Below, in pieces: positions 1 to 11,416 of a stretch of DNA of 64,000 nt. The DNA comes from Opisthorchis felineus. Lineage: Eukaryota; Platyhelminthes; Trematoda; Opisthorchiida; Opisthorchiidae. Position 1 is the first letter of the stretch; each line of letters begins with the position of its first letter. The notes under the pieces were generated by a model, which did not search any database, was not told the DNA's origin, and saw only the letters and a list, made by a program, of their open reading frames with translations. Position numbers and translations under genes: made by a program. Location: NCBI GenBank assembly GCA_004794785.1, contig SJOL01010029.1, positions 107,080 to 171,079 of the forward strand, read 5' to 3'.

Positions 1-25
1 TTAACCACTTAGCCACCTCGACCAC
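1..25 (-). mobile_element. Head of a second tRNA-derived SINE, cut by the window edge
   Basis: The minus strand reads TCGAGGTGGCTAAGTGGTTA up to the edge, close to the SINE head at 44.3 kb. The A box (TGGCTAAGTGG) lies at 15-5. The B box would fall outside the window, so this is only a probable copy. Confidence 0.4.
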
Positions 26-539
26 TATTCTGCAATCGGGTCGCCAGGCTGCTAACCAGGACTTCCTCACCATTAGAACGTGCAAGGTGTAGAGGATCAG
101 GGCCGAGTGTCTAGTCGCGTTGGAGGAATGACATGTGGCACAGGATTTCTGTTGCCGAAGGCGGGCTGGTGCTGATGTCCTACTCGGGCCCGTGGGTTCC
201 TCCGGGGATTGTGTTGACGACCGGATAAACCGTTCTGTAGCGTTCAGCCAAACGCTCCAGACGATTCTGTGAATTAATTGCTGTTCCATCGTTTACGTAA
301 ATGGTTTCGCTGATACAGGTTGATGGGTACGGCTGAAATAGGACGTGAGTGTTTCCTGCAGCAAAAGCCTTCACACCCTAGGCTTCCGCAATACACAATG
401 TTGTCATTCTTCAGGCTCTTCGTTATCCGGCATACGAAGAATCGGTGGGCGCCATCGTAGTCGGTAATTGTTGGTATGGCTTTTCCGCCAGCATATCTCG
501 AAAAATCCGTATTCAAGTGGTGGAGGCAGGTGTCCTAAA

Positions 540-1510
540 AGGGGACAGCATAGCTGCTTTCACTCTTCTACCCATCCTCCAGCCATTCTTTGTTATCAGT
601 GTGACTGTGCGCTTCCAGTAATTTTCCAGCTAGATGAGCCCGATATTGCTAAGTTATTGAAAATCATTGAAGTCGCACGCGTAACCCTGATACCCCTAAC
701 CGAACTCGCTCTATGGCATGATCAAAGTCGACTTGCGCACCACAGAAGGAATTACAATCATTAGCTGGGATTCTCCACCGGTAACTGACAGCTACATTAT
801 CCAAGTGAGTTCATGACAGGCTTGAAGTTAGTGGCCTCCAGGTAACCCTGTGTGGGCGCCTGTGCTGGCCAGGGACAGATGCTATTCAACATACGACTGA
901 AGTCATTTCCCATTATCCTTACAGTGAGAATCGACTCCGAACCTCCCACCCACTGTGCTTCTTCCAAGCTTGGACGTTCAACATGGGCATCCATACCACC
1001 TGCCGGGATGACAATATCCGAGCTTTATGCTGACCGAAACAGTGGTTACAGACCTAGATAAAAAGTCAAACTCTCTGCTTCAGAACTGCAGTCTATCAAA
1101 ACGTATGCCCACAACAAATAGACACCGTTTACCGCTACGGTAGCAAAGCGTCAGTGATGAACACTGATGTTATGCTGTTGATGGCGACGATGGACGAGCT
1201 TAACTGAACCGCGCAGCCGTACAGCGCAAAGACGACTGTGCCCTGGAATCCAGTCCAGCAAAGATCTTTCAGCCTTGGGGGCGAGTGCAACTCCCACGAC
1301 ACGGATACCCCGGGCCAGTAGGTCAAGATCACCAGGTACTCGGGGAGTGATATGTGAAAGAGCTGAGTTCTTCCTAAGTGAGTTGAGGTGCATGACCGAA
1401 GTGGGGTGTTTTATGCGTGCCTAGGAGATAACATACACCGACGGAAAAGGAAAGCAGAGTTTCAGCGGAGAATGCCCGTTGCTCAACTCGTCAAACAGCA
1501 CAAACAGTGG
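540..1510 (-). pseudogene. RTE endonuclease-domain fragment
   Basis: On the minus strand, VEQRAFSAETLLSFSVGVCY and then [18 protein letters not shown] match the young RTE. MDAHVERPSLEEAQWVGG follows in place of [17 protein letters not shown], then CNSFCGAQVDFDHAIERVRL in place of the SDH block. Several frameshifts break it. It reaches further 5' than the young copy and so covers the missing N-terminal part of the endonuclease. The low-coordinate border is fuzzy; a short piece like [14 protein letters not shown] may follow near 430-470. Confidence 0.75.
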
Positions 1511-3400
1511 AGGCCGCAACGTGGATCAGATCGTTGGAGTTTGGTAAGGGATTATTTTGTTTCATTTCGGTGGACGATAGGTTAGACTTAGAACAATGGT
1601 TAGGGAACCGGCAGATGGATTGACTGCATAAGACCGTTTAATGGGTGGGGAAGGAGTGTGGATGAGAACCTGCGAAAGACCGAATGATACTCCTCGGCTT
1701 TCCAGGCCAATGGGTTTTGCTTAAGATTCTCCACACTGGGGCAACTAAAGAATGTGGCGTTTTGTTCCAGTAACCTGATTGTAACCTTTGACTCAAAAGT
1801 TTAACCACAAAGCAGCGCGTTGTAGAGTTTTATTGGGTGACTTTGTCCGGGGCGAATAACTCGTTAGTTTGACCCGCTTGACTGCGAGGACTGACCTAGC
1901 CCGAGGGCTCAGGGAGTACGGCACAGATGTCTCATTCCTTATAATACTGTGCGTTACTGCGTTTACAATCCCATCGAGGAGGACGGTATAACCTTACCTG
2001 CAGACCACCTTGAATTACGGCTATTTGTAGTACGGGGGCTCGGTGTTCGTCGTCTGGCTGCACCCTTTTGGCCTTCCTAATATGGTTACACTTTGTAGAA
2101 CGGAGTTCCATCCAGCGCAGCCCGCGGAATCATTGCAGCACTCAAGCCTAACCAGCACATTAAGGCAGCAGCTCCTGGTTAGGACATTTTGGCGCGCTGG
2201 CACAGGACACTGATAAAAAACACACCTATTCGAAATATGGAACAAAGGCGGACCGAACCGCGTCTTGTACATACATCCGTCCGCGTAACAAAATCCCAAG
2301 CAGCTACGCTTATACCCCAAGAAAAGCGAGAGACATTAGATAGTGAGCTATCAAGGCCAGAAGATGATAATAAAGATATGAACCAAATCAATAAGGAACC
2401 AGAGGAAACACAGGTCGAAAGTGAAAGCTGCCGTAGGGGAAGATTCCAGCACTAACCTTGGGACTAGTAGTCAACAAGAGGATCGGGCAACGAAATTCAT
2501 CAAATATTGCACCCACTGTCCAATGAAAACAGGCCAGGCTCTAAAACACTACACCCGCTACAGGGCCGAATCTGGCAAAGAAATAGAAACGGCCGCAAAT
2601 TACTGCCATTAGACTGTCTCGCCTCGCACACCAAAAATCAAGCTCCCTTCTACCTCGGAACCCCCTCTTGCGTGGTCGATAGCCAAATCATATCGAAAAT
2701 GACCGAAAGAGGGTACAGGTGGGTAGAAAACTTCGCATAGCTACTTACCAACTCCTTCCTGTTTGCAACAAGTATTGCGGTCGTTAGACCGGAGCACTAC
2801 CGTGCTGGGTTTCGTCCAAGGAAGGAATTATTCCAGCAGTGCAAAAACCGAAAAACTTCCAAGAGATGACAGAACTCTCTCAGATACTCGCACATTCTTG
2901 AAACTGCGGGAACCGCTGCGCAAACTTAGTATCATCATATAGTAGGGGGGGGGAATATCGGCCAACTGGTATACTTATATTTTGCTGCCACTCCAAAAGT
3001 GATATGACAAGATGTCAGAACCTCAGAAAAACGCGCCACATCGACTTAGCCGCAGAACTTCTCACCGTATCCTGCTCAGAAGTTGTGTTACGGAAAAGGA
3101 TCGACGGGTTTGACTAAACCAAGGCGGGTATCGACTAGACAGAGATAGTACGGTCCAAATCTTCCTTTCACACTGTACACTAGAATGCCGCTGCAAGATT
3201 CGGCAGCTCGCTGCCACGCAACTCACTGATTTTGGGTCGGGGGTCAAAACAAAAAACAATGACTGGTTTTAGAATATCATAGAAGCAGCAATACCGGCGA
3301 GACTACACACTATGACGGCGTGGGGAAAATAATTATTTGTACCAAGGTTCGCTAGTGCAAGGCCACTATCCGCCCAGTATGCCTCCGAAATCTTGCCCAC
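1511..3400. other. No gene recognised
   Basis: Only short open frames without splice support were seen. A possible RT finger trace (EHYRAGFRPRKE, near 2790 on the plus strand) hints at another decayed LINE, but it is too short to assign. A run of nine G lies at 2945. Confidence 0.4.
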
Positions 3401-3411
3401 CGATCAGACAT
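3401..3411 (+). repeat. Target-site duplication, left copy
   Basis: CGATCAGACAT lies next to the (CAT)n end of the minus-strand RTE copy. Confidence 0.9.
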
Positions 3412-4439
3412 CATCATCATCAGAAAAAGTAACATCAGTGTTGATACGGATGCTCCTAATTATATTTAAAGTCCTGGAGAGAAAAGAAGATGAAAAGAGT
3501 GGGTGAGGGAGGGCACGTATTGCTGGCAGATGTCAAGCGTTCTGAGGTGCCTCAACCACACAATCTGGGAAAAAACTGACAGCACAAACCAAACTGACAT
3601 CTATCAGCCGTCATTTATTGCAATGTTTCCAGCCAAGCGCAGGCTGGGTCACGGGTACCACATCCTGGAAGGTACACAACGTCAACAACCAAACTCTTCG
3701 TAGTCTCTTTCACACCCCTCTGCCAATTCATACGTTGTCCACCTCGCGGTACGCGCCATTCTGAAGGAGGTACGGAGAACAACACTCGTCTCGATGGACG
3801 GTTTTATGCATACGCAGAACATGGCCGAGCTACCGCAGTTGACGGTTTTGGATGTTTTCCGCCATTGAAGTATCTACTACACAACCAAACACATATCTTC
3901 TAATTACTCGTTACTAATCCATTGACGCCATCCAAAAAACAGCAACGCGTGTGAAGTATTGGTGGTCAAAAACCTGAAGACGCCTCATATCATCCGTCAG
4001 CAGAGGGCATACCTCGCAACCATACGATAATGCGGTCATTACTGTAGCCTGGTGCACGCGACCCTTAAGACCCAGTGATACGCCTTCTTGATGCCGCAAG
4101 TGACGCAAATTAGCAAACGTGATTCAAGCCTTTGAGATTCTTGCAATGACACCAGACACACTTCCGTCAGAGCTAATACGACCACCGAGTTATGTAAAAT
4201 TCTCCACAACCTCCAGTGATTCTCCTTGAATTGCCAGACGTATGTTCAGAGACTGCACATTCTGAAGCATGACGTTGCAGTTTGAAGATGCAAGACGCAT
4301 GCCGAAAGATGGTGCGATGGTGGTCAGTCTATTCAACAGGGCTTGTGCTTCACCTCAATCTTTAAAGGCGAGGGCGATGTCACATCCGCACTCCAGATCG
4401 ACGAGGTTCTCAACAGCAGCAATTTGAACACCGGAGTTT
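3412..4439 (-). mobile_element. RTE copy, 5'-truncated, with target-site duplication
   Basis: It aligns over its whole length to the 3' third of the copy at 40464-43586. It starts just before motif C and includes [20 protein letters not shown], the 3' UTR and the (ATG)n-type tail. It is bounded by exact 11-bp repeats (CGATCAGACAT at 3401-3411 and 4440-4450). YADD has become CGCD and several stops are present, so it is a dead copy. The intact duplication gives exact borders. Confidence 0.94.
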
Positions 4440-4450
4440 CGATCAGACAT
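4440..4450 (+). repeat. Target-site duplication, right copy
   Basis: CGATCAGACAT matches 3401-3411 exactly and marks the 5' truncation point of the copy. Confidence 0.9.
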
Positions 4451-4519
4451 TCGAAGGCTAGAGGTATTTGACCACTTATGCATAATATTTTAGAGCTCAA
4501 ACGACGGGACACGAGTAAA

Positions 4520-5560
4520 TGACATGAAACAATGTCACCCCAACTACAATGGCTCGGACATTGAGTATGCAGACGATATTGCTATCCTTGGTTCAGATCC
4601 TTCCCAAATGCAAACGATTTTACATAACCTAAATAACTCTGCCGCACGGTTTGGCACGCGCTTCACGTCTGCAAAGTGTAAAGGGCTGCTACAAGACTGG
4701 GTGGGATCAAACCCACACCTCATGCTTGCAGGTGAGGCAATCGACATGGTAGATAAATTTGTTTACCTGGGCAGCTGTATAAGTTCCGGTGGACTGGCTG
4801 GAGATGAGATTATTTCTCGAGTCGGAAAGGCCAGGGCAGCTTTTGCCAACCTCCGATACTTACGGCGCCGACGTGACGTCAGTTTGTCTGTCAAGGAAAG
4901 AGTTTACACTGCGGTGGTGTGATTCATACTGCTTTATGGATCAGGAACGTGGCCCCTACGCGCAGAGGACATACGGAAGATGTCAGTGTTTGATTATCGG
5001 TGTCTCCGAAGCATTGGTCAGGTCTGGTGGGAACATCGGATTAGTAACGCTGAGGTACGCCAGATGGTCTTAGGAAGAAGGAACTCCCACGCGATGGATG
5101 AATTACTCACGCTTCATAGGCTGCGCTGGTTGGGACATGTACTCCGAATGCCAGAAGACTGTCTGCCTCACAGAGCTCTTTTTTCCCAGTCCTGTGCTGA
5201 GTGGAAGCGACCGAGTAATGGACAGTGTATGACCTGGCAACGAAGTACGAAAACACTAACCAGTAAACTGAGTCGGGTGGGCAACTGCCGCCTCCCTGGA
5301 TGGGGACCCCGGGACTCAAATCACCAGTGGTTAATGACACTGGCAGAAATGGCTCAATCGCGCAGTCAGTGGTGCTCGTGCATCAAAGCTATCGCCTTCA
5401 ATGAGTAGCTACCCAATCTCCGAGCAAATTGAACATGCCTTCGCTTCCAAAGCTGGTTGTACGTTCCACATACCCGTTTCCCGGTGATCGAAACTGCAAC
5501 AGCTGGAACCAATGTGCCTATGGTACACGGTTTATAGCTGGTAAATTGAAAGTGCATTGA
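4520..5560 (+). pseudogene. Second RTE lineage: reverse transcriptase C-terminal part
   Basis: The frame starts near motif C, with an intact YADD (IEYADDIAILG), and runs to [40 protein letters not shown] and a stop at 5408. One in-frame TGA at 4920 is the only break; a CGA arginine codon stands there in related elements, so a single transition explains it. The 3' UTR contains a CCGGTGATCGAAACTGC block shared with the copies at 38.3 and 39.4 kb. Codon choice and many residues differ from the young RTE, so it is a separate lineage. More decayed RTE-like text (RLGHIIW) may continue to about 5.75 kb. Confidence 0.88.
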
Positions 5561-5841
5561 ACAACGGCTAGGACACATCATATGGTCTAACTCGGGGCTC
5601 AGTAGGATGGCTGGTACGGAAAGGCGACGTCACTCGAATGAACAAATGAAAACCTGCTTAAATGTAACCAAACCCGACATCAAATGTCTGGGCTACCAAG
5701 ATATCCGTGGTCCATGACACCGAGATACAGGGTCGCTATAAATTCGTGCCAATGCTTGCTTCAATCGCCAGGCTTAGCTGGCTACAATCATGATGTTAAA
5801 GAAACAGGAAACGGTCACATAGTTTCTCACTCGTTGTCAAA

Positions 5842-6020
5842 CTAATCTCTTCGACTCATTCCCGAACCACCGGAGTACTGAAATTCATATCCTGGGATAC
5901 TCTTCTCAAGAAACCACTTACGATTGCCTTGTTTCTCGTAATAATTTCGTGCAACGGTTTCTGAACCGATTTTCGACTCCTGTGAAATCCACTTTCGTAT
6001 GATAAAAACCTTTATGTCGC
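5842..6020 (-). CDS. Candidate exon of unknown function
   Basis: A strong acceptor (TTTTGTTTGGTAGTTTCAG) is followed by about 100 bases open in two frames up to a GTAAGT at 5921. One frame (DIKVFIIRKWISQESKIGSE then TVARNYYEKQGNRKWF) runs on past that GT to a stop at 5842. The other (FYHTKVDFTGVENRFRNRC) is open only to the GT. Neither is a family I know, and neither joins in phase with the candidate exons upstream. Confidence 0.18.
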
Positions 6021-6157
6021 CTGAAACTACCAAACAAAATTCACTCAGGTACTGTGTAGAATAATAACACGTGTCCACACCCTGTCGCTTACTGGCAGAC
6101 TCATACACTGGCGAGCTACCAATAGCTGATGGTTTCCTGATAGGATCGCTTACTCAC

Positions 6158-8358
6158 CACAATTTGCTTGTATCTAGATAAATTTGTGGCAGATACCCAC
6201 GATTTCAAGTCCTTCAGAAGTCACAAAGAAGCACATAGATGCCGACAGGCAAACATAAGACGGACACGACCAACGTCGTACAGGTCAAATCTATGGTATG
6301 CAGGAGGGTGTAAGCAGGTAGTTAACAGTTGGACTTTTAAAGGGAGAAACCCTGGAGTAACATGCTAAATTTCTGTACGTCACCGAAGCTAAATTCCATT
6401 ACGAACGCCCCAGTAATGACAATTGGGGCACCAAATTTACTTGGCATAGAGCCTAGTATTGTGCTCGCGTGTCACATGACATGAAATGCTTATATTCACG
6501 GATGAGATAATTTCGTATGAACTGACCTACCCAGAGCCGCAACAATCAAAGTAGATGAGTATGAACTAAACAATTAACGACAATATGTTATTCAAACTAC
6601 AGCTTCTCGACACACGCACAGGGGATCTCTCAGCTTTACAGAGAAACCCGAATGCGATTACTTTTTATTCACTGAAGAGTAGAGAAACAAGGCGCTATAG
6701 ATATCTCAAATCACAGGTAAGAAGCAGACATCTACACAGAAATGATAGCACGCGCTCGTTTAGGAGGTACCTGGACCGCAAAATAAAATTCAGTAACAAT
6801 GGGGAACAACAACTAAATACTGGTTGTCGATAAATTTTACAAAATAAGTATGTACATGAACATAAGTCAACTTGGGCTGCAGGCGTGCGAAGTTACATGT
6901 CATCTTCCTCCTCGTACATGCTCTCCTCGACACAGGCACGTACACGTTTTTCGTATTCACGTCTGTTCTCTACGTAAAGTTGGGCGGCGAGACTGTTGGC
7001 TGGTGAGTTTGGATTAGGCTCATCGAGAAGGGACTGAATAGAGGTGAGAATAGCCAATACATCGTACGTTGGGCTCCAAGCACTTGACAGGATATCCAGG
7101 CAGATGCTTCCGTCCGTGTAAACGTTGGGATGGAACATCTTCGAAAGGAAAACAACTCGTGGAGGCTTGTTGGGGTATTCTTCGGTAAAGTCCAATCGCA
7201 GTTTGAAAGTTCCATCTTCAAAAGCAGTGTCTTCTGGACCAAATATAACGGCATTCCACACCATTACATTGTCATCCACAGGAGAACCACATATACCTGG
7301 CGGCGGATCGGTCTGTAGACGCTTTAAGTCGCGTAACAGGCGCCGTTGGGCCGGAGTGGACATGACTACGAGCGCAGCTCCAATTTATTGGCTTCACGTC
7401 GACAAACGCTAGCCAACACACCTGCCAGCCAACCGAGAGACCGAGGCCTAGATACGGTGGTACGAAGAGGAACCAACAGCCAGGGGGAGATTCCGCCAAC
7501 CAAAGAGTGGAGTCGATTTAGCTCATTAAAACAAGGACCGGAATAGCAGGTCACTGTGGGATATCTGGAGGATTCTTGGTACGAACCGCCCTCTTCCGTC
7601 TGACAATATAACTGAACAGAGAGGCAGATCCATTGACAAGGGATCAGACAACTGCCGTGTAGCACTAGCTTACTGACTACCCGCCTGTATAAAAAAACCC
7701 TGCTACTCATGGTCCCTTTTGATTGCTTGAATGTGGTTATGAGAAGGCCCAAGGAGAGCAACGGTGGTCGTTAATCGCGGATAATATCTTATTCTGGCCA
7801 CACAAAAAGTGGCTTTTTACCACGTTTGAGCTGACGGGTTCACCTTAGTTCACACTTCGGTTTCGATCATCTGCCTTGACGAACACTGAATTTTACGTTA
7901 TTTCGGTCTTTCTCACTTACACAATAGATCCAGCCCATTTGTTTGACTGTAGTATTTTCAGGGCCATATAATCTCAGAGTTATTTGCTCTCGTTTTGGGC
8001 AGGAAAATAAAATATCCGGAAGCTGAGGAAATAGAGGGGTACGTTAGGCATAAAACAGGTTGGAGCGAAAATAGGCTAAGGGCACAAAACATTTATTAGC
8101 CGAATAAATGTTCATGAAATAGTCACTTTTATCTAATAGGATAGGCTCTTGTTTGCCAGCAGCTTTCAGTTACCCAGGGCGTGGACAGCTTCTAAATGAA
8201 AGGAACGGGCCGCCGGCTGAACCCTAAATATTAACGCACCACGAAACAAGGAAACATGCTCCAAGGGCCTAAAGATGCAGGTTCCTTACGTGTAAAGCCT
8301 CGCACGTCGAATTGCGGTGGGTAAAGACTTGGACCGAAACCTCCAATCGCCTTGGTTT
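6158..8358 (-). CDS. Candidate spliced gene of unknown function (three possible exons)
   Basis: Three stretches have paired splice signals and a shared frame. 8290-8358 (69 nt): acceptor CTCTCACCCAG, donor GTAAGG, all three frames open. 7921-8022 (102 nt): acceptor CTATTTCCTCAG, donor GTAAGTGAG, only frame [20 protein letters not shown] then [14 protein letters not shown] open. 6158-6211 (54 nt): donor GTGAGT, frame [18 protein letters not shown]. All are phase 0 at both ends, so they join. If the next acceptor at 6020 were used, the frame would end after two codons (Ala-Thr-stop). I recognise no family. The middle exon is the best supported. The UBE2A-like gene would then lie inside the intron between the last two exons. 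Confidence 0.25.
6664..6669 (-). terminator. Possible poly(A) signal of the UBE2A-like gene
   Basis: The minus strand reads AATAAA about 225 bases past the UBE2A-like stop. It is the first such hexamer downstream. It could be chance in this AT-rich stretch. Confidence 0.4.
6893..7363 (-). CDS. UBE2A: UBE2A/RAD6-like ubiquitin-conjugating enzyme E2, intronless
   Basis: The 156-residue protein is a whole class-I E2 fold. It accepts ubiquitin from E1 as a thioester and passes it on with a RING E3 (RAD18 or BRE1 in other animals). Visible features: start [20 protein letters not shown] at 78-80, active-site Cys88 in DGSICLDIL, the conserved [10 protein letters not shown], the loop [14 protein letters not shown] with Ser120, and the C-terminal helix [10 protein letters not shown]. 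It differs from typical animal UBE2A at several places: SSA instead of QNR at 93-95, RVVFLSKMF, and an acidic tail [11 protein letters not shown] that animal UBE2A lacks but yeast Rad6 has in longer form. The absence of introns and the divergence suggest a paralogue, perhaps an old retrocopy that stayed functional. No poly(A) remnant or target duplication was seen. Confidence 0.93.
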   Translation of the reverse strand: MSTPAQRRLLRDLKRLQTDPPPGICGSPVDDNVMVWNAVIFGPEDTAFEDGTFKLRLDFTEEYPNKPPRVVFLSKMFHPNVYTDGSICLDILSSAWSPTYDVLAILTSIQSLLDEPNPNSPANSLAAQLYVENRREYEKRVRACVEESMYEEEDDM

Positions 8359-9830
8359 CTGGGTGAGAGCACATGTTAAGGACCTTAGTCTACATATGTG
8401 TAGGAAGTTTAAATTCAAACGTACCTTTATACCCGATCAGCAGTCGTGTGTCGACGTGTGCAGCGTCGCCTCATTCTCTCTGTTCACCAGGCAAGACAAG
8501 CGAAGCTCCCTCCTCCTGCCTCCACTTCCATCCCTCCTATTACTCTTTTTTCCTTGTGTCTCGACGGTAGACACGCCATTCAGCTGCGGCAAATGCAGGG
8601 GCGATCATGGTACTAAAAACTCTCGTTACAGAAAGGTATTCAAAATATCGGTATTCGCTTGTGAAATTCTTTATCCATCAGGAACAGAGCACCCCATTTG
8701 AGGGTCCACTAGTAGTGTTCTATCAAAATTAAATGAAGGAAATCTTAGCAAAATACACTTATTTGCATACCACATTGGAAATGACGGAAGGCGCGCGTAG
8801 AGCACACCTGAATTTCTCGTTTTGATGTTCTTGAGCGACTAAGTGTGTTGCTCCAGGCCGCCTCATATTTCGAGTGATATGATATTTGAGAAAATCGATA
8901 CACTGTATAGACCTAATGCAATACTACCAAACGAAACATGTGGTGGCCTGCTGCAGCACGCCCATCATTTAAGAACACAAAAAATGAGAACTTCAGCTCT
9001 GTTCCACAGGGATCTTCGGTCAAAGCCAATTTGGTACTCAAATGAGGGTATTTCACCAATTTCGTACAATTAGGGTTCAAGCAGAACATAATGGGGACGA
9101 AAACTCGAGGACTGTGCCTTCTCGATGATCCCCAACAGGGGCAAAACTGATTGCGGGTTGTCGAAGTGTTTTCAGCAATCTTATGAGTAGTGCATTTCGT
9201 CTATGAGAACTGCTTTTTTCCAGGACCACTTTAGGAGAAGCGGCATGAGTGTAAGAAAGCAGTTTTCTCAGCTATCTGTCCCGAATGACTGGTTTAACAT
9301 TTTTAAGTGCCCGAGAGCAATAACACGACCGCTTTGCACAGTCAGATTTCCCTGATTCCTTCTAGTCCCTCATGAGCATATATCGCTTACCCAAGGACAC
9401 GGGTGGCGTCCTTTTATTCAAGGGAACCCGAGCCTGTACATCAGTTGTTTCCACTTAAGACAATTCATAAGCTCAAAGAACTAGGGGTTGACTTAGATAC
9501 TTAGGCACAGAGAGTACCCCTAGTGCGGCCGAAATCCAGAGTGACCGGACTGGCTTCAGACACACAAGCAGCACGGGCTGCACGGTGAGATTTAATGACC
9601 GCGGATAGCTCAGTTGCAGGTCATTAGGCAGTAAACATCTCATATGCACATGGTCTCTAAAAGCTGAACATGTCCACGTGTCTCCTCGAACTTTGCTGCA
9701 TATTCAATGACTATTAGGCAATAGTAAACAAACACTGTAAAGCGGCTCCACAATTTCCACAAAAAACTTCACCTGCCATCAGGTGCGGGGTGGAGCTTTT
9801 CAACTAACGATAAACCACTTGCATGGTTCA
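8359..9830. other. No gene recognised
   Basis: A pyrimidine-rich patch lies at 8510-8570. A strong plus-strand acceptor (CTGCTTTTTTCCAG at about 9223) precedes 43 open codons, but with no partner exon. The stretch downstream of the gypsy coding end should contain its 3' LTR; none was recognised. Confidence 0.4.
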
Positions 9831-11180
9831 TTAGTAGTGCCCACTGTTACACACATTTCCTCTTCGCAGGTTGATTGCATGACTTCGAGGTTCCATTTGC
9901 CTCCGTTGTGCTGGCATTAGCAGCTGGCATAGCCGGCACTTCTTCGGGTGTATTTGCCACTTCCGAGGCGGGGCATCGTTCGCTTCTTTCAGTCCACGAT
10001 CGTCCTGAATTGTATAAACGTCCCCTTGATTGTCAGTGACGATAAACAGGCCATGCCACCAACTGTCCAACTTCCAAAACGCCAGCCCACTTCTTTCAGG
10101 ATTCTGATGGTCCTTATATTTGACCTTCATGCCTATGGAAATGGCCGTGTATTCCTACTCACCGTTTTCTGTCCAGTCCTTTCCAGACCGGCGGTCAAGT
10201 TTTCCCGAGCTGCACTTCCTCCGACCTAGCTCCTCCAGAGACAGATGTGTTGTCGGCCATACCCCAAGTTGCTGATCAACTGGAAGGCGTAGATGCCGAC
10301 CATACACCGTCCTGTAGTCGACCGGATAGACCCACGATTTACTAACAATACCATAGACAATTGGACTGCCCAGTCACCTCCTTTGGCCGCCAGCCCCTCC
10401 TTAATCGTTCGATTATTGCGTTCTGTTAGGCATTGTGTTTGCGGGTAGTAGGGTGCCGCACTTAGCCGCTTGATTCCCAGCGCCTGCAAGCAACTCCCAA
10501 ACTCTTCGCCCTTCAAGCACAACCTCTGATCCGTTAGGATCATTTTCGGTGCCCTATGGTTGGCTGGGATGTGGTTCAATATCACTCCACTAATAGTCAC
10601 CGCCCGTTGATTTGTTATGGCTGCCGCCACGACCCACCGCGACAGAGGTTCTTTCATTATTACGATATGTTAATTTCCACTGACTTTCATCGGAGCGAGG
10701 CCTATGACGTCAACAGACCATAACACGCCGATCTCTGATGCAGAGGTAGGTTACATGGGGTGAATCGCCCCTGTCGTATCGCTAATTATCAGTCGGCACC
10801 GCTTTCAGGCAACCACATAATCCACGAACTCACTTCCCATCCCTGGTCAGTAGGCCCTCTTCCGAAGTCGTACATCCTTGTGCACCCTGTGTGTGCCATC
10901 TCAGGGCAGTCGAAGATCAGCTTACGTCTCAAACGCGAAGTATCACGGGCAGCACAATATCGGAATCGGTGGCGTTCCTGGGTATTATTCCAGCTTCACT
11001 CAGGCTCAGCCTATTAAAGTGATTATGTAACGTCTTCAGTCCTCTGTCGCCCTCCTCGCCCTCAATACTCCGTCCGTCGAACAAGCTGGCTGCAACCTTC
11101 CGTAACACAGGATCCTGCCTTTGGAGTTGCACCAGTCTTCCTGTATCCAGTTCAACGCCGAGGCTGTTGGCCCCAGTCAT
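9831..11180 (-). pseudogene. Integrase of the Ty3/gypsy remnant
   Basis: The linker (LVQLQRQDPVLRKVAASL) is followed by the HHCC region near 10750-10930: GTHRVHKDVRLRKRAY then KRC, with the first Cys codon now TGA. The catalytic core has MILTDQRLCLKGEEFGSCLQ, GIKRLSAAPYYPQTQCLTER and NRTIKEG, that is the second Asp, the YHPQTxG loop and the Glu of DD35E. The C-terminal KLDSWWHGLFIVTDNQGDVY is a GPF/GPY-type module with GLF for GPF. Confidence 0.88.
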
Positions 11181-11416
11181 GAATTCCGAGGCCTCATCTC
11201 CAGTCTCTGGTCTCTACTGCCAATCAGCTAGTTGATTCTCCTTCTCTGGCACGCGCCGGATAGTAAAACCGCACTCTTGTAGCCGGAGTGTCCAGCGCGC
11301 GGGCTTTCCGCGAGGATCTCTGGTGGTCCAAATTCACTCAACGGGTTTGTGATCGGTCTGGACGTGAAACCATTGTCCCGGCAAGTATGTCCTCTACTTA
11401 TCCAGGGGCCAGACTA

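Noticed and set aside
9597..9640. tRNA-like text GCGGATAGCTCAGTTGC
   Set aside because: It resembles a tRNA 5' half, but no B box or acceptor-stem partner follows within 80 bases.
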